The notes beneath the pieces are model-generated. The model was given only the letters and a program-made list of their open reading frames with translations. It made no database searches and was not told where the DNA came from. From an uncultured Cloacibacillus sp. (GTDB lineage: Bacteria; Synergistota; Synergistia; Synergistales; Synergistaceae), in contig URAG01000037.1 of assembly GCA_900545755.1 (NCBI GenBank), positions 1 through 21,136 of the forward strand: a DNA stretch of 21,136 nucleotides. Reading direction: 5' to 3'. Position 1 is the first letter of the stretch. Each line of letters starts with the position of its first letter. Positions 7,771 to 13,262 of the stretch are shown here, one piece after another. A program made the translations under genes and the position numbers.

Positions 7771-7869
7771 ATGATATCAGCGGTTTTTGCCTGATTATGC
7801 ACACTTACGTAAAATTTGAGTTACAATAAATATGTCATCTTCAATATAAAAAACGGAAGGGTGGTAACG

Positions 7870-8514
7870 ATGGAGAGGAAAGAAAACGTCTTTCTCATAG
7901 GAGCGGGAGACCACGCAAAGGTCGTCCTTTCGACGCTTGAGGCGTGCAAAATCGGCTGCGCCGGAATTTACGACGACAATCCGAAGCTCTGGGGTAAATC
8001 TCTCTGGTGCATCCCTATACTCGGCCCGGTTTCCGAAATGCCGGACACGCCTGAGACGATGGCGATCATCGCGATAGGCTCGAACGAGATCCGCCGCAGG
8101 ATGGCTGCACGCTTTAAAAACGTCTGCTGGCCCGCCCTCGTCCACCCGCTCGGGATAGTCAACAGCTCCGTGCGACTAGGCGAAGGGACGATGATTTTCG
8201 CAGGCTGCATCGTCGAGTCCGACGCCGTTATAGGCAAGCACACGATAGTCAACTCAGCCTGCTTCATAGGGCACGACACGCACGTCGGCAGTTTCTGCCA
8301 TCTAGGCGCGCGCAGCACGCTCGGCAACAACGTATCCGTCGGCGACGACGTATTCGTCGGTATGGGCGCGATGGTCAAGCCCTATGTGAACATCGGCTGC
8401 GACGTCCTAATCGGCATGGGCAGCTCTGTGCTCAGAGACCTGCCCGTTGGAGGCACCTACGTCGGCACGCCGGCACGCAAGATAATGCCGCTCGTCATCA
8501 AGGAGCCGCAGTAG
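7870..8514 (+). CDS. NeuD/PglD-family sugar O- or N-acyltransferase (left-handed beta helix)
   Basis: A 214-residue protein. Residues 1-85 form a small Rossmann-like domain (VFLIGAGDHAKVV, then IYDDNPKLWGK), and the rest is a hexapeptide-repeat left-handed beta helix ending in VGTPARKI, which is standard for the family. The sequence IGHDTHVGSFCHLG (about 133-146) aligns with the region of PglD that carries the catalytic base histidine, so it is probably active and uses acetyl-CoA or a similar donor. NeuD acetylates sialic acid and PglD acetylates the amino group of a UDP-sugar. No sugar-nucleotide or glycan genes lie nearby, so the acceptor is unknown. The ATG at 7870 follows GGAAGGGTGG. The frame extends 18 codons further upstream without a ribosome-binding site. 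It stands alone, convergent with MATE. Confidence 0.87.
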   Translation: MERKENVFLIGAGDHAKVVLSTLEACKIGCAGIYDDNPKLWGKSLWCIPILGPVSEMPDTPETMAIIAIGSNEIRRRMAARFKNVCWPALVHPLGIVNSSVRLGEGTMIFAGCIVESDAVIGKHTIVNSACFIGHDTHVGSFCHLGARSTLGNNVSVGDDVFVGMGAMVKPYVNIGCDVLIGMGSSVLRDLPVGGTYVGTPARKIMPLVIKEPQ

Positions 8515-8570
8515 GGAATTTTTCATAATCTTATCAAATTATAAAAGCTGATCCTTGATGTGTAATATGC

Positions 8571-8599
8571 GAAGGCCCGCGCTTTATGCGCGGGCCTTC
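8571..8599. other. Perfect 12-bp hairpin between convergent genes
   Basis: GAAGGCCCGCGC and GCGCGGGCCTTC flank a five-base TTTAT loop. The stem is long and stable but has no T-tract on either side. It lies between the NeuD-like stop (8514) and the MATE stop (8738), so it probably acts as a shared 3' end or transcript stabiliser. A weaker 7-bp hairpin (CGTCCGT 8656-8662 with ACGGACG 8671-8677) lies closer to MATE. Nothing coding is seen in 8515-8737. Confidence 0.55.
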
Positions 8600-8737
8600 A
8601 TGCGGGGAATGCCGGCTTCTTGATGCCGCAGCCCCGCCTTCCGCCAGTCAAGATTCGTCCGTATTGTAAAACGGACGGCGAGGCGCGCGGCGCTTTACAA
8701 AATTTTTTCTTCCTTATAAATAGCGTTTACTCCGCGG

Positions 8738-10078
8738 TTATTTCACCGCTAGCGCCTGCGGGCTTTTGAGCCATCTTATAATCCAGGCGAGGAAGCACGC
8801 GGCTACGATGCTGCCGCCGACGTCGCCGCAGGGGAAGGACATCCAGACGCCAGTGAGGCCGAAGATGCGCGGCAAAGTCAGCAGCGGCACGAACACGCAG
8901 AAGACGTGGCGGCAGAACGAGAGCGCGAGCGAAGCCGCGCCCTTGCCGAGCCCCTGGAGCGCTGAGTTCGTGATTATCGTGACTCCCATGAAAGGTATGC
9001 CGAGGTAGCCGATGCGCATTCCGGGCACGCCGAGACGCAGCAGCTCTGCGTCGTCGGTGAAAAGGCCCATCAGCTGCGCCGCGAATATTTCCGCGAGAGC
9101 GCCGCTGACGACGTAGAAGCCGACTGCAATCATCAGCGCGAAGCGTATCGCCTTAATGACGCGCTCCGGCTTTCCAGCGCCGTAGTTGTAGCCGACTATC
9201 GGCTGCGTCGCCTCGCCGACCGCCATCGCAGGCAGGAAGATGAGCGAGTCGAGGCTTAGGAATATCCCCATCGCCGACAGTCCCGCGTCTCCGCCGTATT
9301 TCAGGACTAGCTGGTTCATTATCGTCATGTAGACGACGAAGGAAATTTCCATAAAGAAAGGCGCGCTGCCGACGGAAAAGATCTTCGCCATCATTTCCAA
9401 TTTCGGCAGGCGGATGTAACGCGCGCGTATGCGCAGCGGCGCTTCTTGACGGCGGAAGAAAGCGAGGCCGAAAGCGGCGGAAACAGCCTGCGCAGCGATA
9501 GTGCCGTACGCCGCGCCTGCTACGCCCATGTCGAGCGTCACGATGAAAAGCGCGTCGAGCGCGACGTTGGCAAGCGCGCCGACGATTTGGGTACACATTG
9601 CGTATTTCGGGCTGCCGCTTGCTCTTACGAGGAAGTTCGCGCCGAAGCCGAAAAGTCCGAAGGGCGCGCCGAGAAGCACTATTTTCAGATAAGGCCGCGC
9701 GGTTTCAAGCACCTCGCCGGAGCCCCCTGCGAGGCGCAGCATATCGTCCGCGATGAGCAGACTCGCCGCGACGAAGAGCGCGCCCGCGCATCCGAGCAGT
9801 ACGAAGGTCGAGGCCAGCGCGCGCTCCGCCTCCTCTACACGTTTCGCCCCGAAGAGAATCGCTACGCGCGACGAGCCGCCTATGCAGATAAGCAGAGCGA
9901 AGGCTATCGTCATAAGCATCGGCGGGAACGATACCGTGATCGCCGCGAGCCCAGCGGGGCCGACATAGTGGCCGACGAAGATCCTGTCAACGATATTGTA
10001 TATCGCGCCTGCGACCATGCCGGCGACGGCCGGCAGCGCGAAGCGCATTATCAGCTTAGGCACGGGCTCGGTTTCCAT
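8738..10078 (-). CDS. MATE-family multidrug/metabolite efflux transporter
   Basis: A 446-residue membrane protein with about 12 helices in two related halves of six. It has the MATE N-terminal signature EPVPKLIMRFALPAVAGMV followed by YNIVDRIFVGHYVG, and the matching second-half signature NQLVLKYGGDAGLSAMGIF with QPIVGYNYGAGK. MATE pumps export cationic drugs or metabolites in exchange for Na+ or H+. The substrate is unknown. The ATG at 10078 is the first in-frame ATG but lacks a ribosome-binding site. An ATT at 10111 in the same frame has AAGGGTG seven bases upstream and would give the usual longer N-terminus. The gene is transcribed alone, divergent from bioY. Confidence 0.93.
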   Translation of the reverse strand: METEPVPKLIMRFALPAVAGMVAGAIYNIVDRIFVGHYVGPAGLAAITVSFPPMLMTIAFALLICIGGSSRVAILFGAKRVEEAERALASTFVLLGCAGALFVAASLLIADDMLRLAGGSGEVLETARPYLKIVLLGAPFGLFGFGANFLVRASGSPKYAMCTQIVGALANVALDALFIVTLDMGVAGAAYGTIAAQAVSAAFGLAFFRRQEAPLRIRARYIRLPKLEMMAKIFSVGSAPFFMEISFVVYMTIMNQLVLKYGGDAGLSAMGIFLSLDSLIFLPAMAVGEATQPIVGYNYGAGKPERVIKAIRFALMIAVGFYVVSGALAEIFAAQLMGLFTDDAELLRLGVPGMRIGYLGIPFMGVTIITNSALQGLGKGAASLALSFCRHVFCVFVPLLTLPRIFGLTGVWMSFPCGDVGGSIVAACFLAWIIRWLKSPQALAVK

Positions 10079-10145
10079 GAATGTGCGGTCTGTCTCTGTC
10101 TGCGCGTTAATGACGCAACACCCTTTCTGCGATGCAAGTCTCCCG

Positions 10146-10151
10146 ATTATA
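10146..10151 (-). promoter_or_regulatory. Probable -10 element of the MATE gene
   Basis: A perfect TATAAT on the minus strand. The region 17 bases upstream does not resemble TTGACA, so the promoter is either weak or helped by an activator. The predicted start near 10139 leaves a leader of roughly 60 bases to the ATG, or about 28 to the possible ATT start. Confidence 0.45.
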
Positions 10152-10227
10152 TCAGAAGGCGCGGCGATTTATCTGCGCTGTTTGACGCTTTTATTGTTTT
10201 GCCCGTGACGTACCCCCTGCACGGATA

Positions 10228-10259
10228 TTGTCAATGATAATTGTTATTATGGTTGACTT
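10228..10259. promoter_or_regulatory. BirA-like operator candidate upstream of bioY
   Basis: TTGTCAATG (10228-10236) and GGTTGACTT (10251-10259) form an imperfect inverted repeat with a 14-base spacer. Biotin repressor BirA sites in many bacteria have TTGT.AAC-type halves with a spacer of about this size. The position overlaps the -35 of the bioY promoter. The match is partial, so this is a hypothesis based on geometry and context. Confidence 0.4.
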
Positions 10260-10281
10260 AACTGTATTTTGGGATTATCAT
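10253..10281 (+). promoter_or_regulatory. Candidate bioY promoter
   Basis: TTGACT (10253-10258) and TATCAT (10276-10281) are 17 bases apart, each one base from consensus. The start of transcription would fall at about 10288, right at the ATG of bioY. The mRNA would then be nearly leaderless, or translation would begin at the second ATG (10304). Confidence 0.5.
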
Positions 10282-10288
10282 TCGCAGC

Positions 10289-10843
10289 ATGAAGATAAAA
10301 TCGATGGCGGAAATTTCGTTGTTTGCAGTTTTGTCGGCCGTCGGGGCGCGGCTGATGATTCCCTTCCCGTTTGTGCCGTTTACGTTACAGACTCTCGTCT
10401 GTATGCTTGCCGGCTTCACGCTCGGCGCGCGCAAAGGCGCGGCGTCGCTGCTTCTGTATATATTGATGGGGCTGGCCGGTATTCCGGTGTTTACCTCGGC
10501 GGCAGGCCCTGCGGCGGTGTTTACGCCGACGTTCGGCTACCTTTGGGGCTTCGTCTGCTGCGCGTGGATCTGCGGCGCTCTCTCTGAATTCATGCGCGCG
10601 CGGTACGGGGAGCCTGGTTTCGCGCGTTACTTTGCGGCGGCCCTGCTAGGCGTGGCGGCGACCTACGTCGTCGGCGTCGCTTATCTTTACGTGATCCTCA
10701 ACTTCTGGGTGCAGCAGGAGGGCGCGACTTTCTTCAAAGTTCTCTCTATAGGGTTTCTCAGCACGGCGGGGGGCGACGTCGTGAAAGCCGCGGTAGCGGC
10801 CGCGGCCGCGGTGAAATTACAGCGCGCTGGGATTGGTAAATAG
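10289..10843 (+). CDS. bioY: BioY, biotin-binding S component of an ECF transporter
   Basis: The 184-residue protein has six hydrophobic helices and the BioY pattern: EISLFAVLSAVGARLMIPFPFVPFTLQTL at the start, then LAGFTLGARKGAASLLLYILMGLAGIPVF and FTPTFGYLWGF. BioY captures biotin in the membrane and works either alone or with a shared ECF energising module; no EcfA or EcfT genes are in the window. The ATG at 10289 gives the usual N-terminus (MKIK before the first helix) but has no clear ribosome-binding site. ATG 10304 is the alternative. It is monocistronic: its own promoter lies in front, and a strong terminator follows 36 bases after the stop. A possible BirA site suggests repression when biotin is plentiful. 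Confidence 0.93.
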   Translation: MKIKSMAEISLFAVLSAVGARLMIPFPFVPFTLQTLVCMLAGFTLGARKGAASLLLYILMGLAGIPVFTSAAGPAAVFTPTFGYLWGFVCCAWICGALSEFMRARYGEPGFARYFAAALLGVAATYVVGVAYLYVILNFWVQQEGATFFKVLSIGFLSTAGGDVVKAAVAAAAAVKLQRAGIGK

Positions 10844-10879
10844 CGAGCAGGTTCAGCCGCCGGCCTAATTATGATAAAT

Positions 10880-10929
10880 ATAACGCCGTCCCGCAGATTA
10901 TTCGCGCGGACGGCGTTATGTTTTTATTT
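10880..10929. terminator. Terminator of bioY, probably bidirectional
   Basis: ATAACGCCGTCC (10880-10891) pairs perfectly with GGACGGCGTTAT (10908-10919), followed on the plus strand by GTTTTTATTT. In the other direction the stem is followed by ATTTAT, so it may also stop transcripts from the convergent reductase-like gene that ends at 11005. Confidence 0.85.
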
Positions 10930-11004
10930 GCATAACTTATGCGCCCGGCTTGGACGCGCGTAAGATTTTCAAAAGTTTTGCGGAAGCGTGGGGCCGGTGC
11001 ATTC

Positions 11005-11853
11005 TTACGCCGCGCGTTCGGCGTAGCGTTTGGCGAGCTCGGCGCTGATCTCGGCGCACCGTGCGAGGCCCGCGGCAATCGAGCCCGCGAGCGACGAGCC
11101 GCCGCGCAGCGCCGCAGTCATCGCTTCGGTGACGCCGCCCTTCGTCGAGACGTTTTCGAGCGAGCTTGCGCTTTTTTCTGCGCGGTGCGCATCGACGACT
11201 CGGCCTATCCACGGAGCAAGGCCGCGGCAGACGGGGTAGCGCCTCGCCATCGCGGCGAGCGTTTCGTCCGTTTCCGCTTCGCCCAACTCGATGTTGAGAA
11301 GTATTGGGGGCAGGCATATCGCGACGGTGAAGGCGTCAAGCTCGCTCTCGCAGGAGAGGTCGAAGACCTCGAGCCCAGCGGCGCGCAGCACGGCATGCGG
11401 GCGCGCCTCGGAGGGGAACGCCGCGCTCACGCCCATCCCGTCCGTTATCGTTTCAGGGCCGCTGCACATAACGCGGCATAGCTCCGAGCCGAAGACCTTG
11501 TGCAGCGTCTCAAACGATATCCCAGCCATGAAGGACATAACGAAGGCTCCCTCCTTGAGCCGCAGCCCAGCAAAGGAGCCGAGGTCCTGCGGCCTGGCCG
11601 CAAGCAGTATAAAATCGGCGCTTGAGGCGAGGGTGCGCGTGTCCGTCATACAGGCGGCGAGCCCCATGCGCTCGGCGCGCGCCAGCGTCGCGGCGCTTCC
11701 GCCGCACGATATAAGCAGACGCTCCTTGGGGAAGCCGTTCGCGGCGAGCGCCGCGGCTATCGACGAGCCGAGGTGCCCGAAGCCCGCTATCCCTATCGTC
11801 TTTCCATCAAGGAGTCCGTCAGTGTGTTCAGCGCAGTCTGCAAAGTTCTTCAT
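11005..11853 (-). CDS. Divergent pyrroline-5-carboxylate-reductase-like protein
   Basis: The 282-residue protein has the two-domain P5CR layout. The Rossmann fold starts with TIGIAGFGHLGSSIAAAL (about 19-36), LLAARPQDLG (83-92) stands where ProC has its KPQ motif, and the C-terminal dimerisation domain has the NVSTKGGVTEAM stretch (about 234-245). True ProC proteins reduce pyrroline-5-carboxylate to proline with NAD(P)H. Here the family PNTP segment reads CSGP (130-133), and the C-terminal SGSGPAY segment reads AICLPPI (178-184), so substrate specificity has probably changed. The ATG at 11853 has AAGGAGA nine bases upstream. The frame stays open to 11961, but that part is the structured RNA leader. 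Transcription probably starts near 12131. Confidence 0.75.
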   Translation of the reverse strand: MKNFADCAEHTDGLLDGKTIGIAGFGHLGSSIAAALAANGFPKERLLISCGGSAATLARAERMGLAACMTDTRTLASSADFILLAARPQDLGSFAGLRLKEGAFVMSFMAGISFETLHKVFGSELCRVMCSGPETITDGMGVSAAFPSEARPHAVLRAAGLEVFDLSCESELDAFTVAICLPPILLNIELGEAETDETLAAMARRYPVCRGLAPWIGRVVDAHRAEKSASSLENVSTKGGVTEAMTAALRGGSSLAGSIAAGLARCAEISAELAKRYAERAA

Positions 11854-11866
11854 TTCAAAAAATCTC

Positions 11867-12023
11867 CTTCTAAACCTTAAAACATGCGGCGGCGGTCCCT
11901 TTGCGTCCGCGCCGCGAAGAGCGTGCCTTCTCTCTCCGCTCAACGCGGAGAGAGAGGTCATTCAATTAGATAAGCGTATTTGAAAAGGGGGCGCGTCCGC
12001 GCCCTGAGGAAAAGGTTTAGAAG
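11867..12023 (-). promoter_or_regulatory. Structured mRNA leader closed by a 12-bp helix that overlaps the Shine-Dalgarno
   Basis: On the minus-strand transcript CTTCTAAACCTT (12023-12012) can pair perfectly with AAGGTTTAGAAG (11878-11867). The first arm contains the stop codon of the upstream leader ORF. The second arm includes the AAG of the AAGGAGA ribosome-binding site of the reductase-like gene. Between the arms lie three hairpins: GGGCGC/GCGCCC (11989-12004), an 11-bp TCTCTCTCCGC/GCGGAGAGAGA (11929-11955), and GCGGCG/CGCCGC (about 11889-11915). An 11-base direct repeat GCGTCCGCGCC (11903-11913 and 11993-12003) allows alternative pairings. The layout is that of a cis-regulatory RNA. I recognise no known riboswitch class. 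Confidence 0.6.
11983..12004 (-). terminator. Possible attenuator hairpin inside the leader
   Basis: On the minus strand GGGCGC, loop GGAC, GCGCCC and then CCTTTT. It lies 13 bases after the leader ORF stop and upstream of the reductase-like gene, where a transcription attenuator would be. The T-tract is short, so termination may be partial. Confidence 0.5.
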
Positions 12024-12097
12024 CTGGACGGTCGAGGCAGGGTGAGCGCCGCGCATATCGCAGCTTTAGCTTTTAACGTGATTTGTTTATTCAGCAT
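12017..12097 (-). CDS. 26-residue leader peptide candidate
   Basis: A short ORF starting MLNKQITLK and ending TLPRPSSF, between the promoter and the structured leader of the reductase-like gene. It has an ATG, a good ribosome-binding site (AAGGGTGA seven to eight bases upstream) and its UAA inside one arm of the 12-bp helix. It is lysine- and alanine-rich in the middle, with two prolines and one arginine near the end, and no long run of a single amino acid. It may be translated as a sensor, so that ribosomes at its stop codon keep the helix open, rather than for its product. I know no family for it. It could also be a chance ORF. Confidence 0.5.
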   Translation of the reverse strand: MLNKQITLKAKAAICAALTLPRPSSF

Positions 12098-12137
12098 TTC
12101 TTCACCCTTCTTCCGTCCGAAATATTTTTCGGCGAAT

Positions 12138-12166
12138 ATGATATATTGCAACCGCCTAACTGTCAA
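12138..12166 (-). promoter_or_regulatory. Sigma-70 promoter for the leader ORF and reductase-like gene
   Basis: On the minus strand TTGACA (12161-12166, exact) and TATCAT (12138-12143) are 17 bases apart. The predicted start is near 12131. The first transcribed bases can form a small hairpin (CCGAAA/TTTCGG, 12117-12132) before the leader ORF. Confidence 0.75.
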
Positions 12167-12205
12167 TTATTTTTTGTAAAAATTTGTGCAAGTGAACGTA
12201 ACGGC

Positions 12206-13108
12206 TCAGTTACGGCCCGCCGCGGCGGAACGTTCCCTGCGTGCGGATAACGCGGCGTCCGCCAGGTAAAGCGCTATCGCGCACCATACTAGGACGAAGG
12301 CGGCGAGCCTGTGCCGGCTCATAGGCTCGTGATACAAAAATGTGCCGAGGATGAAAGTCATCGTCGGAGAGACGTACTGTATGAAGCCGATGGTGACGAG
12401 GCGGACGCGCCGCGTGCCGTATGCGAAGAGCAGAAGCGGCGACGAAGTCATGACGCCTGCGCCGGCGAGCAGGAGGTTCGTCCTCATGTCGTAGGGGTAG
12501 GCTGCGGCCCCGGTGTGCTCAAGCCATGCGAGCCACGCGAGGGCGAACGGCGCGACGGCGAAGGTCTCTATGGAGAGCGAGACGGACGGGTCGGCCGGGA
12601 TTTTCTTTTTAAGCACGCCGTAGAGCGCGAACGAAAGAGCGAGTCCGGCGCCCGCTACGGGGACGGAGCCGTGCGCAGTGACCTGCGCCGCGACGCCCGA
12701 AGCGGCTAGCGCAAGCGCCGCCTTCTGAGCGCCGCGCATCCGTTCACCGAAAAAGAAACAGCCGAAGAGCATCGAGAGCAGCGGGTTCATGTAGTAGCCG
12801 AGGCTCGTTTCGAGCACCTGCCCTAAGTTGACGGCCCAGATATAGAGCCACCAGTTGAAGGTTATCAGAAAGCCGCCTCCGGCGATCCAGAGTGAGGCGC
12901 TGGGGTTCCTGCGTATGAAAGCGATCGCTGCGCGCCATCTGCGGGCGGCGAAGAGCACGGCAGCCATGAAGGCTGCCGACCAAACGACGCGGTGTCCGAG
13001 TATCTCGCTTGACGGCACGCTCCCAAGCAGCTTCCAGTAGAGAGGCATCGAACCCCACCAAATATAAGAGAGAAACACCGCCGCCGCTCCCTTCTGCGGT
13101 TCCGTCAT
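12206..13108 (-). CDS. rarD: RarD-type EamA/DMT-superfamily transporter
   Basis: A 300-residue protein with about ten membrane helices in two EamA repeats, the usual RarD size. The N-terminus KGAAAVFLSYIWWGSMPLYWKLL and the following SEILGHRVVWS match the RarD family closely. NWWLYIWAVNLGQVLETSLGYYMNPLLSMLFG and LFAYGTRRVRLVTIGFIQYVSPT are the other family hallmarks. RarD proteins are inner-membrane permeases linked to chloramphenicol tolerance or metabolite export; the true substrate is uncertain. I chose ATG 13108, with GGGAGG seven bases upstream and the family N-terminus. The frame is open for 37 more codons, which are hydrophilic and overlap a plus-strand terminator hairpin. A weak 6-bp hairpin covers the stop codon. 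Confidence 0.92.
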   Translation of the reverse strand: MTEPQKGAAAVFLSYIWWGSMPLYWKLLGSVPSSEILGHRVVWSAAFMAAVLFAARRWRAAIAFIRRNPSASLWIAGGGFLITFNWWLYIWAVNLGQVLETSLGYYMNPLLSMLFGCFFFGERMRGAQKAALALAASGVAAQVTAHGSVPVAGAGLALSFALYGVLKKKIPADPSVSLSIETFAVAPFALAWLAWLEHTGAAAYPYDMRTNLLLAGAGVMTSSPLLLFAYGTRRVRLVTIGFIQYVSPTMTFILGTFLYHEPMSRHRLAAFVLVWCAIALYLADAALSARRERSAAAGRN

Positions 13109-13164
13109 AATAATCGCCTCCCGGTCAGCATATTGTACTATTTCCTGCGCCGCCGCGTCATAGG

Positions 13165-13189
13165 CCGAAGCGGACGGCTTCGGATTTTT
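13165..13189 (+). terminator. Intrinsic terminator-like hairpin just before the M20 operon
   Basis: CCGAAGC (13165-13171), loop GGACG, GCTTCGG (13177-13183), then ATTTTT. It faces plus-strand transcription, yet the gene behind it (rarD) runs the other way. It may therefore attenuate the operon that follows or stop antisense transcripts entering it. No clear plus-strand promoter is seen on either side. Confidence 0.6.
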
Positions 13190-13262
13190 CATCAAGCGCG
13201 TTTTGTGATAAACTATCAAAAAATTGGGGTAGCGGCTTCGTTTTATGGAAGGAAGAGCGAGG

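Noticed and set aside
9446..10237. Long plus-strand open frame opposite the MATE gene
   Set aside because: The translation is rich in Arg and Glu with no family motif, typical of antisense frames in GC-rich coding DNA. The MATE frame explains the region.
11854..11961. Longer N-terminus for the ProC-like protein from ATG 11961
   Set aside because: The added 36 residues are arginine-rich and not conserved-looking, there is no ribosome-binding site at 11961, and the stretch forms the RNA hairpins. ATG 11853 has a strong site.
11867..12023. Reading the 12-bp inverted repeat as the ends of a transposon-like MITE
   Set aside because: No target duplication is visible at the edges, and the arms line up with the leader stop codon and the Shine-Dalgarno, which favours regulation. 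It was kept only as a test in the finding.
12197..12214. 6-bp hairpin CGTAAC/GTTACG over the rarD stop codon as a terminator
   Set aside because: The stem is weak and the T-run lies about 13 bases away, so intrinsic termination is unlikely.
13109..13219. Longer N-terminus for RarD
   Set aside because: The family N-terminus begins right at ATG 13108, which has GGGAGG at the right distance. The upstream codons are hydrophilic.
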